From Burkholderiales bacterium (GTDB taxonomy: Bacteria; Pseudomonadota; Gammaproteobacteria; Burkholderiales; Casimicrobiaceae), in NCBI GenBank assembly GCA_025354165.1, contig JANXNI010000057.1, forward strand, positions 49,111 through 113,110: a DNA stretch of 64,000 nt, in the 5' to 3' direction. The notes beneath the pieces were generated by a model. It did not search any database. It saw only the letters and a list, made by a program, of their open reading frames with translations, and had not been told where the DNA came from. The translations under genes were made by a program, and so were the position numbers. Shown one piece after another: positions 17,935 through 26,536 of this stretch (its first letter is position 1; each line of letters starts with the position of its first letter).

Positions 17935-19410
17935 CTAAGCGGCCACTGGTATCGCGAGATCCGGCAGTCCAGCGCCCGACGCCGGCGGCGGCACAACGGC
18001 GTTTACTACCTTCGCGCCGCGCACCGTCATGTAGACGTTGTAAGCCATGAGGAACATGCTGCCGAAGAAAAGTAAACCGCCAACGAAACGAATAAACCAG
18101 AACGGATAGCTGCTCTTGACCGCCTCAACAAAGCTGTAGGTGAGCGTACCGTCCGAGTTCACCGCACGCCACATCAACCCCTGCATCACGCCCGAGATCC
18201 ACATCGAGGCGATGTACAGAACGATGGCAAATGTCGCCACCCAAAAATGAATTTCGATCAGCTTCGTGCTGTACATTTTTTCCTTGCCAACCAGCCGGGG
18301 GATCATGTAATAGATCGCTCCAATCGACACGAAGGCGACCCAACCTAGAGCACCCGAGTGAACGTGACCAATGCCCCAGTCGGTGTAGTGAGACAGCGCA
18401 TTGACCGTCTTGATCGACATCATCGGCCCCTCAAAGGTAGCCATGCCGTAGAAGGACAACGATGTCACCAGAAATTTGAGGATCGGGTCGTCGCGCAACT
18501 TGTGCCAGGCGCCCGACAGCGTCATCATTCCGTTGATCATGCCTCCCCATGAGGGCGCGAGCAACACCAGCGAAAAGACCATGCCAATCGACTGCGTCCA
18601 GTCTGGGAGCGCGGTGTAGTGCAAGTGATGCGGGCCTGCCCACATATAAGTGAAGATCAGAGCCCAGAAATGAACTACTGACAAGCGATACGAGTAGACG
18701 GGACGCTCGGCCTGCTTCGGCACGAAGTAATACATGATGCCCAGAAAGCCAGCAGTGAGAAAGAAGCCCACCGCGTTATGGCCGTACCACCACTGGATCA
18801 TCGCGTCCTGAACGCCAGCGTACGCTGAGTAGGATTTGGTCAGCGACACCGGAATCGCCGCACTATTGACGATGTGTAGCAATGCGATGGTGATGATGAA
18901 CGCACCGAAAAACCAGTTCGCCACATAGATGTGTGAAGTCCGGCGTTTGGCAAGTGTGCCGAAAAATACGACTGCGTACGACACCCAAACCACGGCGATC
19001 AGGATGTCGATAGGCCACTCTAGCTCGGCGTATTCTTTGCTCTGGGTGATGCCTAGCGGCAGCGTAATCGCGGCCAGCACAATCACTAGTTGCCAGCCCC
19101 AAAATGTGAACGCCGCCAGACGCGGCGCAAACAGTGGCACATGGCAGGTACGCTGAACCACGTAGTACGATGCTGCAAACAGCGCGCATCCGCCAAATGC
19201 GAAAATCACCGCGTTGGTGTGCAAAGGACGCAGTCGACCGAAGTTCAAATACTCATGTACATTGAGTTCGGGCCACACCAACTGCGCTGCGATGATCACG
19301 CCAACGAGCATTCCCACCAAGCCCCAAACCACCGTCGCGATTGAAAATTGGTACACAATTTTGTAGTTGTATAGCTCCGGTACCGCACCTATCGCGCGTT
19401 TGTTCTCCAT
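17935..19410 (-). CDS. ccoN: cbb3-type cytochrome c oxidase subunit I
   Basis: Catalytic haem-copper subunit of 491 residues with about twelve membrane helices. Ligand-bearing stretches are visible: [11 protein letters not shown] (CuB region), [11 protein letters not shown] (CuB histidines) and [12 protein letters not shown] (haem ligands). This high-affinity oxidase supports respiration at low oxygen. The start is set at ATG 19410 ([10 protein letters not shown]), which has GGAG upstream; ATG 19422 is an alternative. A dyad FNR box lies 67 bases upstream, implying oxygen-responsive expression apart from ccoIS. Confidence 0.97.
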   Translation of the reverse strand: MENKRAIGAVPELYNYKIVYQFSIATVVWGLVGMLVGVIIAAQLVWPELNVHEYLNFGRLRPLHTNAVIFAFGGCALFAASYYVVQRTCHVPLFAPRLAAFTFWGWQLVIVLAAITLPLGITQSKEYAELEWPIDILIAVVWVSYAVVFFGTLAKRRTSHIYVANWFFGAFIITIALLHIVNSAAIPVSLTKSYSAYAGVQDAMIQWWYGHNAVGFFLTAGFLGIMYYFVPKQAERPVYSYRLSVVHFWALIFTYMWAGPHHLHYTALPDWTQSIGMVFSLVLLAPSWGGMINGMMTLSGAWHKLRDDPILKFLVTSLSFYGMATFEGPMMSIKTVNALSHYTDWGIGHVHSGALGWVAFVSIGAIYYMIPRLVGKEKMYSTKLIEIHFWVATFAIVLYIASMWISGVMQGLMWRAVNSDGTLTYSFVEAVKSSYPFWFIRFVGGLLFFGSMFLMAYNVYMTVRGAKVVNAVVPPPASGAGLPDLAIPVAA

Positions 19411-19476
19411 GCCTGACTCCATTTTTCGGCGACTACCGCTTGGTAGAGAAGTTAGCTGTAGCAAAGCGTTGCCATA

Positions 19477-19490
19477 TTGACCGATGTCAA
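19477..19490 (-). promoter_or_regulatory. FNR-type box upstream of ccoN
   Basis: TTGAC-CGAT-GTCAA, a perfect dyad with the FNR/ANR spacing of four, in the 102-base gap between ccoS and ccoN. Position and symmetry make it the best candidate for anaerobic activation of ccoNOQP. Confidence 0.75.
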
Positions 19491-19512
19491 GGCGTAGCTC
19501 GATAGGCAATCG

Positions 19513-19656
19513 TTAGCTGTCGTCGTCTTCGATCACGCTCCGACCTTCGTCCTCGAGATTTTCAAACTGACCTGACGTGGTCGACCACCAGAACGCTGCG
19601 CCAATCACGACAGCGAGTACAAGAGACAGAGGGATCAGGATGAACAGTGATTCCAC
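19513..19656 (-). CDS. ccoS: cbb3 oxidase maturation protein CcoS
   Basis: Protein of 47 residues with one N-terminal membrane helix (about 3-23, LFILIPLSLVLAVVIGAAF) followed by WWSTTSGQFENLEDEG, the conserved CcoS signature, and an acidic tail. CcoS is needed for cofactor insertion into cbb3 oxidase. A GTG start eight bases after the ccoI stop is the only sensible one. Found by translating the gap between ccoI and ccoN. Confidence 0.9.
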   Translation of the reverse strand: MESLFILIPLSLVLAVVIGAAFWWSTTSGQFENLEDEGRSVIEDDDS

Positions 19657-19664
19657 TGGGATGT

Positions 19665-21896
19665 CTAGGCAGTGCTCACGTCGAGGCGCATCACGTTCAA
19701 CATGACGACGGCGGAGCTGGCAGCCATGCCGATGCTGGCTACCAGTGGATTGATGAATCCGGCCACCGCGAACGGAATGGCGATCACGTTATAAGCGATG
19801 GCCCAGGCAAAATTCGACTTCATCACTCGTCTGGCGCGCTCTGCATAGTCAATACATTCAGAAATTGTTGAAAGTTGATCGGACGTGCATACGATGTCAG
19901 CACTGGCGCGCGTCGCGTCAGTTGCCGACCGGACTGCGATGGCCACATCGGCACCGGCGAAGCCGACGCTGTCGTTAACACCATCCCCGATCATCACCAC
20001 GGTGTGCCCGGCTTGTTGTAGCGATTCGACGCGTAAGGCCTTTTTCTCTGGAGTTGGCGCGCCTGTTGTCGCATGGACACCCAGTAATGCGGCAATGCGC
20101 TTGGTCTTGTGTTCGTGGTCGCCACTCAGAATTTCAACCATCCCGCGCCGCTTCAATTTGGCTACTAATTCGATAGCCCCCGGTCGCAGCGTCTCGCCAA
20201 CTTCGATGGCGCAAATAGGTCCCGAGTGATCGGCTAGCCATAGGTACTCCCCGTCAGACTCCGCCTTCGGCAATTTAGATATCGTATTAACAAACTCCGC
20301 GCGACCTAAGTGATACTCGGTTCCGTTCACGATCCCGCATACACCTTGGCCTGGCGTCCACCGCAAGTCTTGCACGTTAAGATCACGGGGTTCAGGCGAG
20401 GCATCAGCACGCAACGCCGAGCTTAGTGGATGATTGGCCGAGGATTCCAGAATCGCAATCAGGTTACGCGCCTGTGTCTGCGTGAAGTCCGCCCGAAGCC
20501 CGGTCAGGCCAACGAGATTTGGCGTAGTCAAGGTTCCAGTCTTGTCCAGTAGAAAACAGTCAGCACGCTCCAGACAATCCAGCACGGCGACCCGGCGCAA
20601 CACGATTCCCCGACTCAGCAGACCCGCAAACGTCCGCGCCTGCGCTGTTGGCGCGGCCAGCGCCAACGCGCACGGACAGCTAATAATCAGTACGGCGATT
20701 GCGCGCTCCAATGCGATCGCCACACCACCCGGCAGCATTACGAAAAATGTTAGGGAGGCCACGGCTAGCAACGTCGGCATGAAGTATCGCGCAACAACAT
20801 CGGCCAGGGCCAGCGTCTCGGGTTTTGTCGACTCGTCGGCGAGCGAGAGCAAGCGGCGCTCGGTGCTTTCACCGATAGTTGCCACAGCACGCACGGTGAT
20901 CGCGCCACCGCAGTTGATCGCCCCGGCAATCAGGGCCTCGCCCGCCGCATGTCGAACTTGCGCCGACTCACCCGTCAGAAGCGCTTCATCACAGAATGCG
21001 TTGCCGCTCTCGAGCACGCAATCCACAGGGATCGCTTCACCGGTGCGTATCCAGAGCCGATCTCCCGGTTGGACCGTTGAAACAGCAACAGCTTGCATGT
21101 TTTGGTCACGATGATCACCGCGAAAGCGCATGACCACCGCCGTTGTCGCGCTGCTCGCAGCGCGTTGTATGGCCGCCTGATTGCGCTCGCGTTGCTCCCA
21201 CGCCAGCCAGCGAACTCCGAGCAGCAGCGCGACGAACATCGCCACTGAGTCGAAGTACAGCGCACCGGTGCCGGCAACGAGATGCCACACTGATCCTGCA
21301 AATGCCGAGACAATTCCGAGAACGATTGCCATATCCATTCCCGGCCTTTGCATGCGTATTTCGCGCATTGCGCCCCGATAGAAACTTCGGGCGCACACCA
21401 GGACAACCGGAAGCAAAAGCACCAACGCGGCCCAGTCGAGTAACGGCCCAAGCTCCGGCTCCATTTCCGTTCCAGCCAGAAATCTCGGCAACGTCAGCAT
21501 CATGACTTGCATGGCACACAGCGTCGCCAGACCAAATTGCCAGATGTGCCGCCGACGCTGATGTTTGACAGCATCGGCGCGGCTCCGGGCGGACTCGGCG
21601 CTGGCGCTGTACCCCAGGTCATCAATCGCGGAGAGCAGGCGTTCTTCGCTGACGATGGCCGGATTAAACGAGACTCTGGCGCGCTGGGTTGAATAGTGAA
21701 CGCGAGCGCACAGCACACCCTGAAAGTGGCGAAGCTTGTCTTCGATCAGTGTTGCGCACGCCGCACAGTGCATGTCGAATACATCGAACGTGCGGGTTGT
21801 CGTCGTCGCTTGAATTTTGATCGCGGCGAGCTCGGCGTCATGCAAGTCGCCAACGGTGATCTGATGATTCAGCATTGATGCGAGCGTAAATTGCAC
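19665..21896 (-). CDS. ccoI: copper-exporting P1B-type ATPase for cbb3 oxidase assembly
   Basis: Heavy-metal P-type ATPase of 743 residues from GTG 21896 (ATG 21875 is an alternative start). It has a metal-binding domain with MHCAACATL (about 42-50), TGES in the actuator domain, the intramembrane CPC motif in ISCPCALAL, the phosphorylation site DKTGTLT and MIGDGVNDS. CcoI-type pumps move copper to the periplasmic side for the CuB centre of CcoN. It is the first gene of the minus-strand cluster, with a perfect FNR box 15 bases upstream. Confidence 0.94.
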   Translation of the reverse strand: MQFTLASMLNHQITVGDLHDAELAAIKIQATTTTRTFDVFDMHCAACATLIEDKLRHFQGVLCARVHYSTQRARVSFNPAIVSEERLLSAIDDLGYSASAESARSRADAVKHQRRRHIWQFGLATLCAMQVMMLTLPRFLAGTEMEPELGPLLDWAALVLLLPVVLVCARSFYRGAMREIRMQRPGMDMAIVLGIVSAFAGSVWHLVAGTGALYFDSVAMFVALLLGVRWLAWEQRERNQAAIQRAASSATTAVVMRFRGDHRDQNMQAVAVSTVQPGDRLWIRTGEAIPVDCVLESGNAFCDEALLTGESAQVRHAAGEALIAGAINCGGAITVRAVATIGESTERRLLSLADESTKPETLALADVVARYFMPTLLAVASLTFFVMLPGGVAIALERAIAVLIISCPCALALAAPTAQARTFAGLLSRGIVLRRVAVLDCLERADCFLLDKTGTLTTPNLVGLTGLRADFTQTQARNLIAILESSANHPLSSALRADASPEPRDLNVQDLRWTPGQGVCGIVNGTEYHLGRAEFVNTISKLPKAESDGEYLWLADHSGPICAIEVGETLRPGAIELVAKLKRRGMVEILSGDHEHKTKRIAALLGVHATTGAPTPEKKALRVESLQQAGHTVVMIGDGVNDSVGFAGADVAIAVRSATDATRASADIVCTSDQLSTISECIDYAERARRVMKSNFAWAIAYNVIAIPFAVAGFINPLVASIGMAASSAVVMLNVMRLDVSTA

Positions 21897-21910
21897 AGCC
21901 TGCGTACTGG

Positions 21911-21924
21911 TTGATCGAAATCAA
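21911..21924. promoter_or_regulatory. FNR-type box between ccoI and the DksA-like gene
   Basis: TTGAT-CGAA-ATCAA, a perfect match to the FNR consensus, in the divergent 76-base gap. It could control the ccoIS operon leftward and the DksA-like gene rightward. Confidence 0.8.
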
Positions 21925-21946
21925 GTCGAAACCGATTGTTTCGACT
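21924..21946. promoter_or_regulatory. perfect dyad adjoining the FNR box
   Basis: AGTCGAAAC and GTTTCGACT, 9-bp arms around CGATT, sharing one base with the FNR box. The arms are not followed by a T run, so an operator is more likely than a terminator. No known regulator is assigned. Confidence 0.55.
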
Positions 21947-21972
21947 GATGATCACTGTCGAGGAGAAACCCC

Positions 21973-22374
21973 ATGCCACCCGCCCAATTAACATCGACGC
22001 GATTGACGGATCTCAGCGAATTGTTGCGTCAACGCCATCGCGATCTTTCATTGCTTGTGGAGCGCGAATTGCACGCCGATGGTACGCCGGAAGTGTCCGT
22101 CACGACAGCAACCGATGCCGACTGGACTGCCGCCGACGTTGACACCGATACGTCTATTGCCAGAGCAGAGCGAGACTCCAGTGAACTCACCGAAGTCTCC
22201 GATGCGCTTAATCGCGTTCAGAGCGGTCACTATGGCGTCTGTGAAGCCTGCGGCAAGGATATTGGGTACACCCGTTTGCTGGTTCATCCTGCCGCCCGGC
22301 GCTGCCTATCTTGCCAGCAGGCGGTCGAGGCCAAACGCGATTCACGCTCTGGACTGTCCAGACAACCACGATGA
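21973..22374 (+). CDS. DksA/TraR C4-type zinc finger protein
   Basis: Protein of 133 residues with an N-terminal helical region (about 8-75, probably a coiled coil) and a C-terminal four-cysteine zinc finger CEACGKDIGYTR...RRCLSCQQA (about 95-116), the DksA/TraR arrangement. DksA-type proteins bind in the RNA polymerase secondary channel and tune transcription with ppGpp. Its place between the cbb3 cluster and narXL, behind a perfect FNR box, suggests a low-oxygen paralogue rather than the housekeeping DksA. Confidence 0.88.
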   Translation: MPPAQLTSTRLTDLSELLRQRHRDLSLLVERELHADGTPEVSVTTATDADWTAADVDTDTSIARAERDSSELTEVSDALNRVQSGHYGVCEACGKDIGYTRLLVHPAARRCLSCQQAVEAKRDSRSGLSRQPR

Positions 22375-22421
22375 ATGTGTCGGGAATAGCAGCGTACTGC
22401 GGTAAAGCTTGAGTTCGAACG

Positions 22422-24359
22422 ATGAATCGTGATTCTCAGTGGAGTCTGGGTGCAAAGCTGACTGCAACCGCAACGCCGTTTCTTTTGCTCGGATTTTTGG
22501 CGATTTCGCTAACGCTCTGGGTCTCTTGGCAGCTGGAAGGCGGTGCCGCTGCGGTTAATGAAGCTGGGCGAATGCGGATGCAGGCCTTTCGCATTTCGTT
22601 GGCCCAGTCCACCCACGATGAGGCTAGCGTTTACGTCAACGTCGCCGAGTTCGAACGCGATCTCGCGCTTTTGCGCGACGGCGATCCGGAACGTCCGCTA
22701 TTTGTTCCGTGGGACGATGCAGTTACTGCCGGGTTTGCCGATATCAACGCAAGCTGGCTTCGCTTTCGTGAAGCGGCTGGGCGTCAAGGGCAGGCCGCCG
22801 ATCAGGCACTGGTAAGTTCAACGGTCAAATTTGCCGACCAAATTGATCAGTGGGTCATCGCCATCGAGCGGCACATGTCACGCTGGACGGCGCTACTGCA
22901 TCTGCTGCAGATAGTAATGTTGGCCTTGACCGTATTGGGCGCATCAACGCTCGTTTATACCGGTTATCTTTTCGTGCTGGAACCCGTTGGACTACTCAAG
23001 CAGGCATTCGCCAGAATCCAGCGAGGTGACCTTGGCGCACGTGTCAGCGCGGCTGGCAATGATGAGTTCGCGACATTGGCCACCGGGTTTAACGGCATGG
23101 CAGGAAATCTGGAGTCGATGTATCGAAATCTCGAGGGAAAGGTAGCAGAGAAGACCGCTCAACTAGAGGAAAAACACGCACGGCTTGAGGCGCTCTATCG
23201 TGTGACGTCACTAGTGGCAGGCGCGACCGCACTAGAAACGTTAGCGCACGGATTTGTCGATCAAGTGATGGCCGTTGCCCATGCTGATGGTGTAGCACTC
23301 CGCTGGTCCGACGAAGGGAATTCCAGGTACGTCATGCTTGCGTCCAAAGGTTTGCCTGCGACTATGATCGACGATGAGCATTGCCTGATGGCTAATCAGT
23401 GCCATTGTGGTTCACCCGCTTTGCCAGGCGGAGCCCGCGTCATTCCCATTCGAAGTGAGCAACCGGCAACTTTTCCATACTGCGCCGACGCGGGGTTCCA
23501 GACGGTGGTGTGCGTGCCCGTACGACATCATGACCGCATCAAAGGAGAAATTGATCTCTTCTTTCACGCGCGCTACGAACTCTCGTCGGCGGAGCGTTCG
23601 TTGCTTGAGGCCCTGACGACACATCTTGCCGCAGCTATGGAAAATTTGCGTTTGAGCGCGCTCGAGCGCGAAGCTGCGGTCGCACAGGAGCGCAATTTTC
23701 TCGCGCGCGAGTTGCATGATTCCATCGCCCAGTCACTCGCATTCCTCAAACTTCAGGTGCAGTTGCTTCGCGATGCGCAAACGAAGGGCAACTCATCGCT
23801 GATCGAGCAAGCTGTGAGCGAGATCGATGCCGGTGTGCGAGAGAGTTATGGTGACGTCCGGGCGCTGCTGTTGCACTTTCGTACGCGCGCTAACGTCGAA
23901 GACATAGAGCCTGCGTTGCGCACCACACTTCGCAAGTTTGAGCACCAGAGCGGCATCCGCACTGAGCTGTCAATGCAAGGACATGGCGTATCGCTTGCGC
24001 CTGACTTACAGTTGCAGGTGCTTCATGTCGTACAGGAAGCTCTGTCAAACGCGCGCAAACACTCCGGAGCCAAATGTGTTTGGCTCGACGTTCAACAGCA
24101 ACCGCAGTGGCGTTTTGAGGTGCGCGACGATGGTCAGGGTTTCACTCAAGGTAGCGCATTGCTCGACGAAACACACGTCGGCCTGCAAATCATGGCGGAA
24201 CGGGCCGAGCGAATCGGCGCGACGCTGGAAGTATTTTCCACGCCGAATCACGGCACTTCGGTCATCCTGACACTACCTGCTGATCGCGCCGCTTCCGATA
24301 CAGCGACTAAATCGTTGCTTTCGTCAATCGTCGCGAACCAGAAAGTAATGGCGACATGA
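22422..24359 (+). CDS. narX: nitrate/nitrite sensor histidine kinase NarX-like
   Basis: Membrane histidine kinase of 645 residues. Membrane helices at about 17-37 and 160-190 frame a periplasmic four-helix sensor that contains NEAGRMRMQAFR, the NarX/NarQ nitrate-binding P-box. HAMP, a GAF-like central domain, the HisKA_3 dimerisation domain with ARELHDSIAQS (His about 432) and an ATPase domain with NARKHSGA and DDGQGF follow. It overlaps narL by four bases. It probably activates the downstream narK-narGHJI operon in response to nitrate. Confidence 0.93.
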   Translation: MNRDSQWSLGAKLTATATPFLLLGFLAISLTLWVSWQLEGGAAAVNEAGRMRMQAFRISLAQSTHDEASVYVNVAEFERDLALLRDGDPERPLFVPWDDAVTAGFADINASWLRFREAAGRQGQAADQALVSSTVKFADQIDQWVIAIERHMSRWTALLHLLQIVMLALTVLGASTLVYTGYLFVLEPVGLLKQAFARIQRGDLGARVSAAGNDEFATLATGFNGMAGNLESMYRNLEGKVAEKTAQLEEKHARLEALYRVTSLVAGATALETLAHGFVDQVMAVAHADGVALRWSDEGNSRYVMLASKGLPATMIDDEHCLMANQCHCGSPALPGGARVIPIRSEQPATFPYCADAGFQTVVCVPVRHHDRIKGEIDLFFHARYELSSAERSLLEALTTHLAAAMENLRLSALEREAAVAQERNFLARELHDSIAQSLAFLKLQVQLLRDAQTKGNSSLIEQAVSEIDAGVRESYGDVRALLLHFRTRANVEDIEPALRTTLRKFEHQSGIRTELSMQGHGVSLAPDLQLQVLHVVQEALSNARKHSGAKCVWLDVQQQPQWRFEVRDDGQGFTQGSALLDETHVGLQIMAERAERIGATLEVFSTPNHGTSVILTLPADRAASDTATKSLLSSIVANQKVMAT

Positions 24360-25081
24360 GTAGCGCTGCTGGCAACGCCCAAGTCCATGTACACGACGAC
24401 ACGACCGTTATCCGCATTCTGGTAGTGGACGATCACACCCTTTTTCGCCGTGGCCTGACTGCCATCTTGTCGCGTTGCCCAAGTATGTCGGTCGTTGGGG
24501 ACGCTGGCGACGCGACGGAGGCACAGCGGCGCGCCGAAGAATTGAGGCCGGATCTCATACTGCTCGACAATCACTTGCCGGGTGTGAATGGCGTGGACGC
24601 CGTGCCCGCGTTGCGAGCGGAACTTCCGCAAGTGCGGATCGTCCTGCTCACGGTAAGCGAAGACGAAAACGATCTGGCGGTCGCGCTAAGAGCGGGTGCG
24701 AACGGGTATCTGCTCAAGACGATGGACGCTGACTCGCTCGTCGCCGCGATTGCTCAAGTGATGCGCGGTCAAAGCGTGATTGCCGACGAAATGACGAGCA
24801 AACTTGTCGACGCGTATCGCGGGGCAATTTTGCACGCTCCCGATGTCGAAGTACCCGCTGAGGTGACAACCAACGCGGCTTCCCCGCTGTCGCAACTCTC
24901 GCCGCGTGAACTCGATATTCTGCGTGGTATCGCACTTGGCGAGAGCAACAAGCTCATCGCGCGCCATTTGAGCATTGCCGAGACAACCGTCAAGATTCAT
25001 GTGCAGCATGTGCTGCGCAAGCTCAATGTTGCCTCTCGCGTGCAGGCAGCCGTTATCGCGGCCGGACTTGCGCGGCATTGA
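24356..25081 (+). CDS. narL: nitrate/nitrite response regulator NarL-like
   Basis: Two-domain response regulator of 241 residues. The receiver has VVDDHTLFRRGL, the phospho-acceptor Asp (about 71) in LLDNHLPG, and the conserved Lys in YLLKTMDAD. The LuxR-type output domain is LSPRELDILRGIALGESNK through TTVKIHVQHVLRKL. Starting ATG overlaps the narX stop. The pair heads the nitrate respiration block. A near-consensus FNR box overlaps its stop codon and belongs to the next transcription unit. Confidence 0.93.
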   Translation: MSSAAGNAQVHVHDDTTVIRILVVDDHTLFRRGLTAILSRCPSMSVVGDAGDATEAQRRAEELRPDLILLDNHLPGVNGVDAVPALRAELPQVRIVLLTVSEDENDLAVALRAGANGYLLKTMDADSLVAAIAQVMRGQSVIADEMTSKLVDAYRGAILHAPDVEVPAEVTTNAASPLSQLSPRELDILRGIALGESNKLIARHLSIAETTVKIHVQHVLRKLNVASRVQAAVIAAGLARH

Positions 25082-25091
25082 TCTGCATCAT
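25078..25091 (+). promoter_or_regulatory. FNR-type box upstream of narK1
   Basis: TTGAT-CTGC-ATCAT, nine of ten consensus positions, overlapping the narL stop and about 150 bases before the first narK gene. The 159-base gap 25082-25240 shows no second box. Confidence 0.6.
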
Positions 25092-25240
25092 GTGGGAAGC
25101 GAGTTGTTCGCGCAGTAGTTCTTCAGAACGATGTCAGACATGCAGGGCTAGTTCTTAATTCGTCGTAAGCCGCACCAATCGGTGGATACCGATAGAGCGT
25201 GATTATCCCTACAGTTCATATGTCAACTGGAAGGATGGAA

Positions 25241-26500
25241 ATGATGGACAAAAAGAGGCAGGCACTATCCGTGCTGATTAGCAGCACGTTAGCGTTCACT
25301 GTGTGTTTCATGGTGTGGATGATGTTTGGCGTGATTGGCATTCCGATCAAAAAAGCGCTCAATCTCAATGCGACCCAGTTTGGCCTGCTGACGGCAATGC
25401 CAGTGCTCACAGGGTCGCTCATTCGCGTGCCGCTGGGTATCTGGACTGACAAATTCGGCGGTCGCATCGTCATGACGATTCTGATGACGATCACAGTGCC
25501 AGCGATCTGGATGATGAGCTACGCCACGGAGTTTTGGCACTTCCTGGTCATTGGGCTTTTCGTAGGTTTGGCTGGCGGTTCATTTTCGGTTGGCACGCCT
25601 TACGTCGCGCGCTGGTTTCCGAAGAACAAGCAGGGCTTTGCGATGGGTGTCTATGGTGCCGGGAACTCGGGGGCCGCCGTCAACAAATTCGTCGCGCCTG
25701 CCTTGGTAGTCGCGTTCGGCTGGGCTATGGTACCGCAGGTATATGCGGCCATCATGCTGGGAACGGTCGTTCTGTTCTGGTTTTTCAGCTACAGCGACCC
25801 TACGCATCTGGTGCCGTCGAACACCAAATTTTCGGAGCAACTGAAAGCACTCAAAGATCCGAAAGTGCTTAAGTATTGCCAGTACTACAGCATCGTTTTT
25901 GGAGGTTACGTCGCCATGTCACTCTGGATGGTGCAGTACTACGTCGGCGAGTTTGGGCTGGACATTCGCGCAGCCGCGCTGCTAGCTGCCTGCTTCTCGC
26001 TTCCGGGCGGTGTGTTACGTGCAGTGGGCGGTTGGTTCTCGGACAAGTACGGCGCGCACAGCGTGACCTGGTGGGTGCTTTGGGTGAGCTGGATCTGCCT
26101 GTTCCTGCTTTCGTATCCGCAGACTGACTTCACAGTGGTGACCATCAATGGCCCGAAGACATTTCACCTCGGGCTAAACGTCTATGTGTTCACTGGATTG
26201 ATGTTTGTGCTGGGAATCGCTTGGGCATTCGGCAAGGCGAGTGTGTTCAAGTACATCAGCGACGATTACCCCACCAACATCGGTGCCATCAGCGGCATCG
26301 TCGGCCTCGCAGGCGGTCTTGGCGGCTTCGTTTTGCCAATTATGTTCGGTGTGCTGATGGACATGACCGGCGTTCGTTCTAGCGCCTTCATGTTGATGTA
26401 CGGCGTGGTCTGGGTATCGCTTATCTGGATGTACTGGACGGAAGTGCGCCGCGCAGAAGTCATGGGAAAAAACGCACATTCCTTCAGCCTTAACGGCTAG
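25241..26500 (+). CDS. narK1: NarK1-type nitrate transporter
   Basis: Major facilitator protein of about 419 residues with twelve membrane helices. The nitrate signature region GLAGGSFSVGTPYVARWFPKN in the first half and GIVGLAGGLGGFVLPIMFG in the second half identify the NNP family; the shorter NarK1 type is regarded as a nitrate/proton symporter. The start at ATG 25241 has GGAAGG six bases upstream; earlier in-frame starts (25199, 25220, 25235) are less well placed. Tandem with narK2. Confidence 0.93.
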   Translation: MMDKKRQALSVLISSTLAFTVCFMVWMMFGVIGIPIKKALNLNATQFGLLTAMPVLTGSLIRVPLGIWTDKFGGRIVMTILMTITVPAIWMMSYATEFWHFLVIGLFVGLAGGSFSVGTPYVARWFPKNKQGFAMGVYGAGNSGAAVNKFVAPALVVAFGWAMVPQVYAAIMLGTVVLFWFFSYSDPTHLVPSNTKFSEQLKALKDPKVLKYCQYYSIVFGGYVAMSLWMVQYYVGEFGLDIRAAALLAACFSLPGGVLRAVGGWFSDKYGAHSVTWWVLWVSWICLFLLSYPQTDFTVVTINGPKTFHLGLNVYVFTGLMFVLGIAWAFGKASVFKYISDDYPTNIGAISGIVGLAGGLGGFVLPIMFGVLMDMTGVRSSAFMLMYGVVWVSLIWMYWTEVRRAEVMGKNAHSFSLNG

Positions 26501-26536
26501 TAAATCGCGACTCAAACGCGACTCAAAGAAAAGACA

